64,000 bases of DNA. Source: Vesta saturnalis. Lineage: Eukaryota; Arthropoda; Insecta; Coleoptera; Lampyridae. Both the position numbers and the translations under genes were made by a program. The notes beneath the pieces were generated by a model, which saw only the letters and a list, made by a program, of their open reading frames with translations, did no database searches and had not been told where the DNA came from. Within the stretch, counting starts at the first letter, position 1. The number at the start of each line of letters is the position of its first letter. Positions 48,126 through 61,089 of the stretch are shown piece by piece. Location: NCBI GenBank assembly GCA_036346205.1, contig JARFJB010001910.1, positions 2,355,001 through 2,419,000 on the forward strand. The letters are read 5' to 3'.

Positions 48126-48448
48126 CTATTTTTTCTCGACACAAGATATATCTCTAGCATGTCGCATTTTTGTAAATGAGTGAACACCATCTTGTAATAT
48201 TAATAACTTAACTAACTGATGTTTCCGAAGAAATAAGGAAATTGTGATTCGTTTGAATCACAAAAATAACTTCTAATTTAAATTCACATTTAATACGTTA
48301 ATTTAGTAGCTTGTTTTTTGGACATCAAATTAACTTAAAATGGCGCATGGAATGCAGTTTTTATTTTAGACATACACAGCCAACTAGTCTAAAAGAAAAT
48401 GCGATATGACAGAGATATATCTTGTGTCGAGAAAAAATAGGTAAAATA
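48126..48448. mobile_element. MITE with about 46 bp TIRs
   Basis: The left repeat at 48130-48175 (TTTTTTCTCGACACAAGATA) is matched in complement at 48398-48446. The interior of about 220 bp has no coding frame. The target duplication was not determined. Confidence 0.6.
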
Positions 48449-50225
48449 GAAAATGTGTTGTCGTATTTTGATTTTTATAACATTTTATGAATCGATGAAG
48501 CTAATTTAAAGATAAGAAAGTAAAATTAAATGTTATTTCGCAACCATTACTAGTCAACTAGTCTGAAAGAACGTTGTATTGATAATTCGGTTATTTTCAA
48601 TTTTAGGCCAATATTGCTAATGAACTTTTTTGTTGTAAAAATGTTGTATATTCGATTTAGCAAAAAATATACAGGATATTCCATTAAAAAAAATACATTT
48701 TCCTCATTTTTTTCTTAAAGGCTACATTCAATTGTTTTTGTGTTTTCACCATCTTAATCAGCGGGAAAAATGCTACTGGTTTGCTAACTTAACCGACTTT
48801 ATATCTCCAATAATAGCAAAGTTACCAATAGTGCGCACTTAATTTAAAACACCCTAATAACCTCAATAATTTACACAAAGAAAAAGCCGAAGAAGATTCG
48901 ATTCTATGTAGGACAACGGATTCATGAATACAGACTGTCAGCAATAGCAGACGACACAAGAGGACACAGAAATAGTAATCCTTCGTCAGAAGAAACTTCG
49001 TTCTAAAATGGACGACAACGGATCGCCTTCACGAGGGCCAACTTCAGAAATATTCAGCCTGCCTCACTTAGAACAGAGACAGACTGATGAGTATATGATA
49101 ATTGTACTGTACATTATCAAAAAGCGAACGTTGATTAATGGTGATACGTGCCCGTAGAACTAAATTGACGTTAGCTCAGAGCTAAAATGCAAAGATTAAT
49201 GTACTGTCTGTTTACAGGATGAAGCACAGGACAGATCTCGTGATGGTAGACTGACTAGAAGACAACAAGAAGATCCAGTAAGCACGTCTGCTGTGAAGAA
49301 TTTGCGGCGCAAATGCATCCAGTGTAATTTAAATTGCTAATCTCAGATGTTTCTGATTTCTTTTTTACAGCAAGGAAAATGTATGCTGAACTACCAACCA
49401 CTGCGGAAGATATGAACATAAAATCGAATCGTTTTTGTAACTATTAAAGTAATGTTAAATAGATTAAACATTATTTTCGTCCAAATTAAAATTTCTTAGA
49501 AAAGGTGTAGACATTTTGAACATTTATTAAAATTATTTTTATTTCTATTTTAGTTCGTAATTATGTTTTTTGTGTTTATGTATTTTTCTAGTTAATAAAT
49601 AATATTTTATAATGTGAATCGTTTTTTGTTTACTTTCCATGGGTTACTAGATAATACTAACGAAATATTGAGAAACACATCAAATTAATCACAAATTGTG
49701 AAATTAAAAGAAATCTACCGAAGATAGATACCAACTAATTTATATCGTTAGAAAGGTAAAAAAATTCCGTATTTGTTGCAAAAATGAAAAAATGGCCGTT
49801 CCATTTGAAAAAATCAAGTTACCATTGATTGAAGTTTTCTAAATTGACAAAGTAATTTCTCTAAACACAAGAAGAATTAGAATTAGACCATTCGGTTTAC
49901 GCTAGTACATTTCATATCTAGTAACATCGCAGAGTCATGGCCTTCTAAGTTTTATGATCACAGCGATATTTAGTTTACTTTTTATAAAAATGACGAATTG
50001 CGACTAAACGATTCGTTTTAGGTACTATGTGTGATACATAAAGTCGCAATAGAATTGACCAAGGAATCCAAATATGCAATAATATACAAGAAGTTCCATT
50101 TAAAAAAATGCAACTTTGATATAAATCGCGCTGTATAAACTTTACGATTAAAGTGAAAATATTTTAGGTTTGAGCCTTAGATAACAATCATCAACAAACT
50201 TTAGAAATATTCTAATAAAAATTAT

Positions 50226-50228
<3 letters not shown>
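48449..50228. other. AT-rich; possible exon fragments
   Basis: Within 48880-49440 base composition is less AT-rich, and two polypyrimidine-AG acceptors (near 49219 and 49371) each precede a short open stretch (DEAQDRSRDGRLTRRQQEDP; QGKCMLNYQPLRKI-like). I do not recognise the family. The rest shows nothing. Confidence 0.3.

Positions 50229-50289
<61 letters not shown>
50229..50289. repeat. (TA)n microsatellite
   Basis: A TA run immediately upstream of the 5' LTR; the matching run at 58129 follows the 3' LTR, so the retrotransposon sits inside a TA tract. Confidence 0.9.
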
Positions 50290-50293
<4 letters not shown>

Positions 50294-52746
50294 AGATTTT
50301 CAGAAAGAGGTAATATAAGTATCGGACAGCTTACATGACATTTGGGTGAAAAAAAGGGGTGATTTCTAGCTCGATACAAGTGCGAGACAATATTTTATAT
50401 AAATCTGGTTCACGATGTGTTAAAATAAATTTGTTTGGTATAAATTAGTCTGAATATCATTTGCTTAGTTTGGTTTCATCATAAAAAGCAATTTGCTGCT
50501 AACAAAATTGTCAAGAATGTTAAATATAACCATTTTCGTAAAGTCATTTTAGTATTGCAATTTTTGCAATAAAAGTCAATTTTCAAGGGTAATTTGGCAA
50601 GTGGACATTTTACAGGTGTTTAAACATGGACTATATAGTTAGGATTATGTTAGGGATAGTGTATGTTTAGTTTTGAATGCAGGAAATACAAAAATTTAAT
50701 AAAAGGGTTATAATATGGACAGTTTAGACATTTTCGCACATATTTTTGGAAGCGAATTAGTGACAAAATTATGATAATGATTCACAATAAGAACAACATT
50801 TAGAACATTTGGTATACAGACATTTATAGTGCCGTACATTTATATAGTGAAACATTTAAAAAAGTGTTAGACGATGAAACTTTTTCAATGCAACATTATA
50901 TAACATTATGCATTGCAAACAATTAGTGAGAATAATAAAGACAATAAGTACAAACCTTAAACATAACATTTTAAGTGTTAAAACATTTTTAAATATAAAT
51001 TATTTTCATTTTAGATTTAAGTTTGGTTAGGTCATAATTTTAGGTTTTTACATAATTTTATACTTTTTCCACATTATTAGACTTAGATTTTGCTCTTAAA
51101 GCAAATAATAAATGTTCTTTCTTAATATAACACAGTTTTTATAAGGATACAGCGCTTTTCTCCGCAAAATTATGCTAAATCTGAGGTGAATTTTAGATAA
51201 TATTACAAAAGCTTAAAATTTTCTTTAAATTAAATATTTCAAACATAAAAGATATGTATCCAATGTAAATGTTCTCAGAATTCCATTTTGCAATTAGTTT
51301 TAGTGTAGCTTGTAAGTGTAAATAGTTAGAAGCTTATTTAAGGTTAGATTAAGTTATTTCGTATATTAATGTTAGGAATTATAGCTTGTTAGGTGTCTTT
51401 TGTTCAAAATTTTGCGTAGTTTTCATTTCCGTTTTAATTTTCAATTTCCGATTATGTATAAGAAAGTTACGGCCAAATTTCCATTTTGTCCAATTTGTAA
51501 TTGATCCACCAATCATAGCCATAGTTACTTTTGCAATATGGCTGTAAAAAATGAATTTTGGTAACAACCAGAAACATATAAAAGCAAGCGCTCAGGAAAT
51601 CACTCTCTCTCAGAATTTGTTCAAAAGTGTAAAAGGTTAAAACAGTGTTGTGAAATTTGTAGTACATAACCTAATTTATTTTCGTCAAGAAGTTTTACGT
51701 TACGAAGAATATTTTCGAGAGCACTTGTTTTATATCGACGGTTTGAAATAAATATTCGGTCTCCGATACCTGTCGTTTTTAAAATAATTTTGTTCGTGTT
51801 AATTTGTGTCACGATTTTGTAAAGAATTTGCTTTTGTGTTATCCAACTTAAATTATTTCCGTTTATACCAAATTAAAATCCATTTTATTTGGTCAAAGTT
51901 GTTTTATTCCGGACAAATTCTTTTAAACAAAATTGAATCGGTAGCTAAAATAAAAGTGTTATCAACAAAATTTTGGTTATTTAAACATAATTTTAAAACG
52001 ATATCACTCATTAAGTTTAAAACTATTTAAATAAAAAGTTACCGAAATTAAAAAGTGGTTGGAGTTTGCCGATTTTGGAGAAAACATCTTTAAGTTTGGA
52101 AGTTGGTGTCTTCGACAACCGAGATTCGAGTTAGCAGTTTTGGCTGATGGTAACAACTAATCAAGTGGACATTGCCTGCATCCAGCTGAGTATCCGAAGA
52201 CATCATTCTACCGGGAGGACAGTATATGTAGTCAGATTTAATAACCCTATTCATTGATATTTTCCTGCAATTTATATTTGTTACATATATGTTTTTGGTT
52301 AAGAATTTTAAATATTTACTTGTGTAAACACCTGTAAAGATATTAATTTTTTTCTTTTCTAAATTTTCATTTTGATCTAAACATTAATTTTCTAAATTAT
52401 TCATTTGACATCTTTGACAGTTACTTATTTCACTTAAGTTCATTACAACGCATGCGTTTGATAGCAAATTATATTCAGAACAATTTTATACTTTCAATTC
52501 AATTACATAAAGGATATTTCTATACACTTTACAGATACAAAATTTTATCTTCAAACTAAATTCCAGAACTCTATCCCCATATGAGATCTGAGCTAGTCCG
52601 TGCACAATATAATAATAAAATTAAAATAATTACTCAATTTATAATCATAATTTATCAACATTTTTAAATAATTATATATAATTTTATTTACCTCACAATT
52701 TATAAGTCGCCATATATAAATCAAATTCATATATTTAAACATTACA
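50290..52746 (+). repeat. 5' LTR, about 2.46 kb
   Basis: Direct copy of 55612-58127 with many single-base indels, plus a replaced stretch near 52660-52700. It carries a TATA box and AATAAA signals. It has no convincing coding frame. Confidence 0.8.
51577..51584 (+). promoter_or_regulatory. LTR TATA box
   Basis: TATAAAAG is preserved in all three LTR copies (51577, 56902, 62170). About 30 bp downstream a conserved TCACTCTCTCT stretch could contain the transcription start. Confidence 0.55.
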
Positions 52747-52752
52747 ATTTAT

Positions 52753-52772
52753 TGTCGCATCAACGTGAGGGC
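52753..52772 (+). promoter_or_regulatory. primer binding site, tRNA-Lys-like
   Basis: TGTCGCATCAACGTGAGGGC starts 6 bp after the end of the 5' LTR. It resembles the complement of the tRNA-Lys 3' end (TGGCGCCCAACGTGGGGC) with a few changes. tRNA-Lys priming is known for gypsy-type elements. Confidence 0.55.
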
Positions 52773-52934
52773 AAAATTTAGTTGAAGATTTTTGTTTAAA
52801 AAGACAAAAAAATTTTATAGGTATTTAGTTTTTCATTTTTCGTTTATTGTTATTTGTTATTAGTTATTGTTTATTGTGTTTATTAGTGTTAGGATTTTTT
52901 ACAAAAGGGCAAATTTAATTAGTACAGTTAGTTA

Positions 52935-54640
52935 ATGCAAGATCGTAGAGTAACAAGATCAGGTAGAGTTTACGGGCCTAAAGATATGAGGTAAAAGAGC
53001 GAAGACAGGATCTAGTTACAAAGATGGAGGATATTGAAAAGGATGTTGAAGCACAACAAGAAGGGGAAGTCCAGTTAGAGAAAGCAAAAGCTTAGACGTG
53101 GATATGATTATAGCCATGTTAATGAGGGCTGAAGAAAGTAGAAAGGAAGACATGAAAAAGCCGAGGAAAATATGGATGTTAAATTCAATAAGCTGAAGAA
53201 AATAGAATAAGAGCTGAAGAAAATATTGACAGTAAATTTAACAAGCTTAAAGAAAATAGGAAAGAAGCAGAAGAAGAAAGAAAGGAGGATATGCGTAAGT
53301 TGGAAGAAAATAGAATAAAAGCAGAAGAAGAAAGAAAGGAGGATATGAGACGACTAGAAGAAAGTATCAATAGACAAGTGAGTAAGTGGGAGAACGATAA
53401 GGAGAAATTAGTACACAGAATGGAGAAAACGAAGGAAGAATTAAGCAACAATATGCACCGAGAAAATGATAAGTTATGGGGAAAGATCATCGATAATAAG
53501 GAAGAGGTAGATGACAAGATCGGCAAACTGGACAAAAATATTAGGACTGAGACCCGTCTAAGAGAAGAGGCTTCTCATGAAATTAATGATAAAGTAGGAA
53601 GAATACAAGACATCCATGAACAAATATGTTTCCAGGTGGAAAGGACAAGGATGACAACAAGAAACAAATGGGGAAATTTGCAATAAATTAAGAATGCACG
53701 ATCATGACCTGGAAGAGTTAAAAGAAAGAGAAAGACCAAGAAATATTCAAATCGGCTGGGAAAATTGCATGTGGAATCAAGAGATGCCATATAAATTTGA
53801 AGGCAGAAAGCAAGAATCACCGATGCTATTTTTAAAGAATATCGAGGATTATTTTAATGACATCAAGGACAACAAACAAAGGATGCGTTTGGTAAGGAAG
53901 ATGCTTAAAGAGAATGCCGAACTATGGTACAATTTAGTACAAGAACAATGTACCGATTATAAGCAATTCAAAGAACTATTCACCAAACAATATTGGAGTG
54001 ACGTCCAACAAAATGTAATCCGGGAAGAATTTTCAAGGGCAAAGTACGATAAAAATCATGGCACTTCGAGGGAGATTTATGTTATGAAGAAATACCAAAT
54101 AGCAAGATACTTCACGCCACCGATGAACGAACAAGAGATAGTACAGTATTTGGCAAGGCAACTGGAGAATAATGTGGCAGAAAACATTATTCTGCAAAAT
54201 ATAGACAACATAACATCACTATTACAATTCTTACGAAGATACGATGCGTACGAACAGCATCAAAATAATTATGAGAAGAGAGAATTTAACCCTAGAAATG
54301 GTTGGAATGACAGGAGGATATAATTACAGGCACGAAAGAGAGGAAAACAGGAGATAGTATAATAATAGGAATTATGGAAATGACAGGAGGGAATATCAAA
54401 ATCATTATTATCGTGCTGACAATCGTAAAGAATATTTCCAAAATGGTAACAATAGGGAAAGTAATTATAGATCGGGAAGAGAAAGGAACAACTTCCAACA
54501 AAGAAGAGGGGGATATAACAATGGCTACGATAGAAACAAATTTAATTATAACAACAAGGCAAAGATAATGAACGAAATCATCAAAATGATCGGGAGAGTG
54601 AAGGAAAGGATCATCGTAGAAATGACATGACAAAAGAAAC
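52935..54640 (+). pseudogene. Gag, coiled-coil type, frame-broken
   Basis: Starts near 52935 (MQDRRVTRSGRVYGPKDMR), then a stop. A long charged coiled coil follows (53190-53640) with tandem EENRIKAEEERKEDMR-like repeats. A frameshift near 53655 leads into 53730-54320, whose WNQEMPYKFEGRKQESPMLF and ENAELWYNLVQEQ resemble the capsid region of Ty3/gypsy Gag proteins. After a stop at 54320 the sequence to 54570 is low in complexity and rich in Asn, Arg and Tyr (e.g. YRSGRERNNFQQRRGGYNNG), perhaps an RNA-binding tail replacing a zinc knuckle. Confidence 0.7.
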
Positions 54641-54859
54641 CAGAAGGCCGTACCAAGAGATCGTTGATGATCAGAATCGAAGAGTGAATAACATCCAGGT
54701 ACGAGAAGATAAGGAGGAACCGAGTTGTGGAAGAATTAGTTGGGTCAATGCTATCGTACATGCAACCCAAGACCAAGAAGAGAATACAAAAGGACTTTGA
54801 CAAGATCACAGTTCAAAATTTTTAAACACGAGCTTCCTTGTCAACAATGTAAAGACAAA

Positions 54860-55495
54860 CTACCAACATCCCACGGAATTTTTAGAAATTGAACAAAATA
54901 CAGAACCAGATACTGAAAACATTTTATTACCTTTCGTTAACATTAGAATTAAGAATTTGGATTTATTAGGATTAGTTGATACCGGCTCAGAAATTTCATT
55001 AATACAGGAGAAAATCATCGTAGAGAATAACGATTTATTTAAAGATGAAATCATCAGGATAAACAAAATAGAAGTTATGGCAGCTACGGATAAAAAGCTT
55101 AGCACTATAAATAGGATGCTACATACTGAAGCTAAGGTAGGGGAACAGATTTTTCAAACACAATGGTTTATAACTAACAATTTAAAAATGGAGTTAATAA
55201 TAGGAATGGATTTGATTAAGCAATTAAGATTGATTATCGATGCAGAATATATGAAGATAAGAATTGGTAAAGATGAATTAAACTGGGTACAGCCCTACAA
55301 TAAAAGATTAAATTTATATAAACCGCATATCCAGTATTTGAAGGTGGAAAGAATTATAAAGGATGAGCAATTCGATATCAATCACATTGGTTACAAGCAA
55401 GAAGTTATAAACATTATTCAAGAAAATTTGGTGTTGATAAATGAAGTACCTAGCGTAGCAAGTAAATATGTACATAAAATTGAGGTGCCTAGATG
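54860..55495 (+). pseudogene. retroviral-type protease and start of pol
   Basis: LDLLGLVDTGSEISLI (54957-55000) contains the DTG active site of a pepsin-like retrotransposon protease; FITNNLKMELIIGMDLIKQL (about 55165-55225) is the flap/helix part with the GMD motif. The frame continues to YVHKIEVPR and stops at 55495, just where the RT domain should begin. RT, RNase H and integrase are missing before the 3' LTR at 55612. Confidence 0.75.
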
Positions 55496-55611
55496 AATCT
55501 AAATTTTCATACTTCATGATTTATTCATATTTCAAAATTTAATTTTAATAGATAGGACAATTAAAGAACTTAATATCTTTTTACAAAAATATCTTCATTC
55601 TTAATTGAATT

Positions 55612-58124
55612 TGAGATGTTCAGAAAGAGGTAATAGAAGTATCGGACAGCTTACATGACATTTGGGTAATAAAAGGGGTGATTTCTAGCTCGATACAAGT
55701 GCGAGACAATATTTTATATAAATCTGGTTCACGATGTGTTAAAATAAATTTGTTTGGTATAAATTAGTCTGAATATCATTTGCTTAGTTTGGTTTCATCA
55801 TAAAAAGCAATTTGTGCTAACAAAATTGTCAAGAATGTTAAATATAACCATTTTCGTAAAGTCATTTTAGTATTGCAATTTTTGCAATAAAAGTCAATTT
55901 TCAAAGGTAATTTGGCAAGTGGACATTTTACAGGTGTTTAAACATGGACTATATAGTTAGGATTATGTTAGGGATAGTGTATGTTTAGTTTTTGAATGCA
56001 GGAAATACAAAAATTTAATAAAAGGGTTATAATATGGACAGTTTAGACATTTTCGCACATATTTTTGGAAGCGAATTAGTGACAAAAATTATGATACACG
56101 ATTCACAATAAGAACAACATATAGAACATTTGGCATACAGACATTTATAGTGCCGTACATTTATAGTGAAACATTTAAAAAAGTGTTAGACGATGAAACT
56201 TTTCAATGCAACATTATATAACATTATGCATTGCAAATAATTAGTGAGAATAATAAAGACAATAAGTACAAACCTTAAACATAACATTTTAAGTGTTAAA
56301 AACATTTTTAAATATAAATTATTTTCATTTTAGATTTAAGTTTGGTTAGGTCATAATTTTAGTTTTTTATATAATTTTATACTTTTTCCACATTATTAGA
56401 CTTTAGATTTTGCTCTTAAAGCAAATAATAAATGTTCTTTCTTATTATAACACAGTTTTTATAAGGATACAGCGCTTTTCTCCGCAAAATTATGCTAATT
56501 CTGAGGTGAATTTTAGATAAATTACAAAAGCTTAAAATTTTCTTTAAATTAAATATTTCAAACATAAAAGATATGTATTCAATGTAGAATGTTCTCAGAA
56601 TTCCATTTTTGCAATTAGTTTTAGTGTAGCTTGTAAGTGTAAATAGTTAGAAGCTTATTTAAGGTAGATTAAGTTATTTCGTATATTAATGTTAGGAATT
56701 ATAGCTTGTTAGGTGTCTTTTTGTTCAAAATTTTGCGTAGTTTTCATTTCCGTTTTTAATTTTCAATTCCGATTATGCATAAGAAAGTTACGGCCAAATT
56801 TCCATTTGTGTCCAATTTGTAATCTAGATCCACCAATCATAGCCATAGTTACTTTTTGCAATATGGTTGTAAAAAATGAATTTTGGTAACAACCAGAAAC
56901 ATATAAAAGCAAGCGCTCAGGAAATCACTCTCTCTAGAATTTGTTCAAAAGTGTAAAAGGTTAAAACAGTGTTGTGAAATTTGTGAGTACATAACCTAAT
57001 TTATTTTCGTCAAGAAGTTTTACGTTACGAAGAATATTTCGAGAGCACTTGTTTTTATATCGACGGTTTGAAATAAATAATTCGGTCTCCGATACCTGTC
57101 GTTTTGAAAAATAATTTTGTTCGTGTTAATTTGTGTCACGATTTTGTAAAGATTGCTTTTGTGTTATCCAACTTAAATTATTTCCGTTTATACCAAATTA
57201 AATCCATTTTATTTGGTCTAAAGTTGTTTTATTTCTCGGACAAATTCTTTTAAACAAAATTGAATCGGTAGCTAAAAATAAAAGTGTTATCAACAAAATT
57301 TTGATTATTTAAACATAATTTTAAAACGATATCACTCATTAAGCCTTAAAACTATTTAAATAAAAAGTTACCGAAATTAAAAAAAGTGGTTGGAGTTTGC
57401 CGATTTTGGAGAAAACATCTTTAAGTTTGGAAGTTGGTGTCTTCGACAACCGAGATTCGAGTTAGCAGTATTGGCTGATGGTAACAACCGTAATCAAGTG
57501 GACATTGCCTACATCCAGCTGGAGTATCCGAAGACATCATTCTACCGGGAGGACAGTATATGTGAGTCAAATCTTAATAACCCTATTCATTGATATTTTC
57601 CTGCAATTTATATTTGTTACATATATGTTTTTGGTTAAGAATTTTAAATGTTTACTTGTGTAAACACCTGTAAAGATATTAATTTCTTTTCTTTTCTTAA
57701 ATTTTCATTTTGATCTAAACATTAATTTTCTAAATTATTCATTTGACATCTTTGACAGTTACTTATTTCACTTAAGTTCATTACAACGCATGCGTTTGAT
57801 AGCAAATTATATTCAGAACAATTTGTATACTTTCAATTCAATTACATAAAGGATATTTCTTATACACTTTTACAGATACAAAATTTTATCTTCAAACTAA
57901 ATTCCTGAACTCTATCCCCATATGAGATCTGAGCTAGTCCGGTGCACAATATAATAATAAAATTAAAATAATTACTTCAATTTATAATCATAAATTATCA
58001 ACATTAAAAATTAAAATTTACCTCAAACTAAACTTTAATTAATTATTATTTCCAAACTAAATAATTTTTACTCACAAATGTATAAGTCGCCATATTAAAA
58101 TCAAATTCAATATATTTAAACATT

Positions 58125-58127
<3 letters not shown>
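55612..58127 (+). repeat. 3' LTR, about 2.5 kb
   Basis: Copy of 50290-52746. It is closer to the third copy at 61829-63398 than to the 5' LTR, for example in sharing the AATCTAGATCCACC phrase and the stretch at 58000-58070. A polypurine tract is not evident upstream (TTAATTGAATT). Confidence 0.8.
56902..56909 (+). promoter_or_regulatory. LTR TATA box, 3' LTR
   Basis: TATAAAAG in the same context as at 51577. Confidence 0.5.

Positions 58128-58128
<1 letters not shown>

Positions 58129-58190
<62 letters not shown>
58129..58190. repeat. (TA)n microsatellite
   Basis: About 30 TA units right after the 3' LTR. Confidence 0.9.
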
Positions 58191-58194
<4 letters not shown>

Positions 58195-58755
58195 CATAAA
58201 TTGATCAATTTATATCAAGGAGCAGTCATCTATTCATGTCTAATTAGGCCAGGGTTTAAAGAAAACTCTTTGATATTTGTCAAGCTTTCGAGATAAATTT
58301 TAATCTCTTTTCAAGACTGATGTCGTGGGCTAAAAAGAAGTAACATTATTTCTTAAACAGAAGGACGTCAATTAATCTTGCTATTACAACGGGAAAACAC
58401 CAATACATAATTTTAAAACAGAACAATTTTTTTATAAAAATATAACAGAGAAAAACCCCCTATGATTGTATGACATAAACAGCGTGTACTATTACATTGA
58501 AGTTAAATTGCTATGATAGCATAGTAAGCTGCTAGGTATTATGGGAATGACTTATACAACAGCCATTTCTATACAAGCACCCAAGGACAATCGAATGTCA
58601 TATTTTAATAAAAATCATATTCACTGTGATGTTACAAGGGTTTTAAACTTAAATGTTATTTACTGATTTGTATGCTGGGCAACCATGATCCAAATTCAGA
58701 CTTGTACGTACAAATAGGTAACAATGAAATCAATCTTCCAAATAATAGTTTTATA
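58191..58755. repeat. flank duplicated at 63438-64000
   Basis: Begins CATACATAAATTGATCAATT. It recurs almost unchanged at the end of the window, again after an LTR copy and a TA run. It contains CAAGCTTTCGAGATAAATTT and ATCTCTTTTCAAGAC near 58285-58318: on the minus strand, a GAGAT...ATCTC stem followed by GAAAGC, the layout of a decayed hammerhead/Penelope terminal motif. Confidence 0.6.
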
Positions 58756-59700
58756 ATGGGTGATATGGCACATGGATTGTCAAGCTGTCTATTAGTTGGG
58801 TTTAAAACCATCGACCATTAACAGGCAGGAAAATAATTTAATGTAACATCCATCCATCCTTTCTAGAGCATGAGATCACTAAAAGTAGATTTCGACGGCT
58901 AAAACTGTACCAAACTCAGAAACCGGATTTGCTTTCTTTCTTTATTGTGAGTGCATTGCGCAATCAGACATATTTGCCATTAGCGAAGAAGAATCAAATA
59001 ATTCCAAGTTCATTGTTCCAGGACTTGTTCGCAGCCTCTTCATCCAGAGGATTAGTAGAATTATGCACATTTTCATCATCAGAAAGCCTCGTGGTTACCA
59101 TCCATCATAACAGAATCCTTTCATTCTGATTCTCCGGTACTTTGAACTACACAAGTAGATATTTCCTGGAAACTATTGCCATATGCTAAAATCTAAAACA
59201 TATGATTCATTTCACCACTATCCATTAATGGAATTACTATTGTCGATGTGCCTATTTTCCGCTGTTACGGGCAAGTCATTATCTAGAACGTCCGTAAAGG
59301 TAAAGTGAATTACCGAAATAACACAGCGTTATGACGGGGTTCTTATTCGTCACTCCTAAAGGGCACTCGACACAACTCAACAAAGTCAAAATCAGGAAAA
59401 ATGTCACTAAGAAGCCACCTGTTAAATAAATTTATAGCAGGAAAAACGTCATTAACTACATCTTAAAATAATGGCCTAACAGGAAACCATAATGTTTACT
59501 CGAAGAAAACACTATATATCTTTTAGGTATACCTTCACGTAAATTACTTGCTTTAATAACAAAAAAGTGATAACTGGTTAACAGAGTAATTAATTATTCA
59601 ATTTAAAATCAATATTTGTCACAACAAAACAAATCATCACAACTTTTCATTTCTGAATTGTAATAGCTTTAATTAAAAATATACACAAGGACAAGTACAA
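58756..59700. other. no gene recognised
   Basis: A 66-codon frame at 58929-59129 lacks known motifs. Nothing else was recognised. Confidence 0.4.
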
Positions 59701-59719
59701 TCAAAGAAACATTCTTCTG

Positions 59720-60010
59720 GCAGCGAGTCAAAGAACTGTTGGATCGGTCGTAATAGCCCATTTGCTGAATGGCCACCAAGATCTCAGACCTAACCCCATT
59801 AGATTTTTTCCTATGGTACGATCATGAATAAAGTGTATAAATCGCGGCCTCAAACAATCCAAGATCTTCGAGTTCGAATAAGAAACGCTTGCGCCGAAAT
59901 AACTCAAGGCCAACTTTAATGGTACAAAGAAATCTTTTAAGGCGATATGAAAATGCATTGAACTTCAAGGAGATCTTGTGGAAGCTTCTACAACTTAGTA
60001 TTTCTTTGTT
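59720..60010 (+). pseudogene. mariner transposase C-terminal fragment
   Basis: Reads CWIGR, then PFAEWPPRSQT followed by a stop (WPPRSPDLTP in relatives), PLDFF-like codons in a shifted frame, then NKVYKSRPQTIQDLRVRIRN and ACAEITQGQL. The order matches the C-terminal third of insect mariner transposases. The catalytic first two Asp are not present. Terminal repeats not identified. Confidence 0.65.
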
Positions 60011-60369
60011 TCATTATAACATAATACATAAAATAATCTTTAGTTTTGTTTCATTTTCGGAGTGTTTGTTACAATAAATCTTGTTCTAGTAGATGTTCTT
60101 AATTCATAATTATTTTTCTATTCGACATTTTTCAACGAAAATTGGTATCCATCTGTTTTAAAAGGTGCTGAAGGCAGTGGCGTAGAAATATTTCTATAAA
60201 AAATGCCTAGCACTTTTCTTAATTTTGACCTTAAAAACTGCCATTGTAGGCCTTGGTTTCATGAATTTAAATATATTACCTTGTCCTAATGTACAGTTTT
60301 TTGGCAAAAAAACAAAATCGATTCATAAATAACAATTTTACAGGAGTGTTCTGGTTTTAAGTGAGCCAC

Positions 60370-60676
60370 ACTGTGTGTGCTGTGTGCGTGTGCGTGTGTG
60401 CGTGTGTGCGTGTGTGCGTGTGTGCGTGTGTGCGTGTGTGCGTGTGTGCGTGTGTGCGTGTGTGCGTGTGTGCGTGTGTGCGTGTGTGCGTGTGTGCGTG
60501 TGTGCGTGTGTGCGTGTGTGCGTGTGTGCGTGTGTGTGTGTGTGTGTGCGTGGTCGCGTGTGTGCGTGTGTGCGTGTGTGCGTGTGTGCGTGTGTGCGTG
60601 TGTGCGTGTGCGTGTGTGCGTTGTGCGTGTGTGCGTGTGTGCGTGGTGCGTGGTGCGTGTGTGCGTGTGTGCGTAG
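60370..60676 (+). repeat. (GTGTGTGC)n minisatellite
   Basis: About 300 bp of GTGTGCGT-type units with a few interruptions (GTGGTC near 60550). The long Cys/Val frames across it are repeat artefacts. Confidence 0.95.

Positions 60677-60678
<2 letters not shown>

Positions 60679-60721
<43 letters not shown>
60679..60721. repeat. (TA)n microsatellite
   Basis: A TA run directly following the GTGTGC array. Confidence 0.9.
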
Positions 60722-60723
<2 letters not shown>

Positions 60724-61043
60724 TTGTACGCTGGTAACGTTGTTTCTGCTTTGTATATAAATGCTTGTTTATAATAATGTTTGCTGCAATTTAAGTTTTA
60801 ACCAATGTTGCAGTAGAAATTCCGTGTCATTGAATTTAACGTTTTGGTTTTTTTGTAATGAGGTCAGTTGTTGGATTTAATTGAATTTTAATAAAATTTC
60901 GCACCTGCAATACATAATACTTTTAATATTATTATTTGTATATAGTATTGATGATGCTTTACGCAAGAAAAGTAATTGATGTTACTTCTCCTTGACATTA
61001 ACAACTGCTGAATAGGTAACTATGTTTATTCTTTAGTTTTATT

Positions 61044-61046
<3 letters not shown>

Positions 61047-61085
<39 letters not shown>
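61047..61085. repeat. (TA)n microsatellite
   Basis: About 19 TA units; no element end was recognised beside it. Confidence 0.85.
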
Positions 61086-61088
<3 letters not shown>

Positions 61089-61089
61089 A

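Larger units (their letters stand above)
50290..58127 (+). mobile_element. Ty3/gypsy-type LTR retrotransposon
   Basis: Two long direct repeats (50290-52746 and 55612-58127) flank Gag- and protease-like frames. The repeats begin TGAGAT and end ATTACA, the usual TG...CA. A primer-binding-site-like sequence follows the first. Internal sequence between the protease and the 3' LTR is only about 110 bp, so most of RT, RNase H and integrase are deleted. TA tracts border both ends, so the target duplication cannot be resolved. Confidence 0.8.

Noticed and set aside
53185..53535. Ser/Leu-rich minus-strand frame (also 54292 and 54546)
   Set aside because: These are antisense shadows of the coiled-coil Gag and Asn/Arg-rich region.
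57390..57593. 67-codon frame repeated in the LTR copies (also 62662)
   Set aside because: It starts with TTG, is not intact in the 5' LTR, and has no known motif; its conservation is explained by the LTR being repeated.
60361..60774. Cys/Val/Arg-rich frames in three phases
   Set aside because: All three are artefacts of the GTGTGC array.
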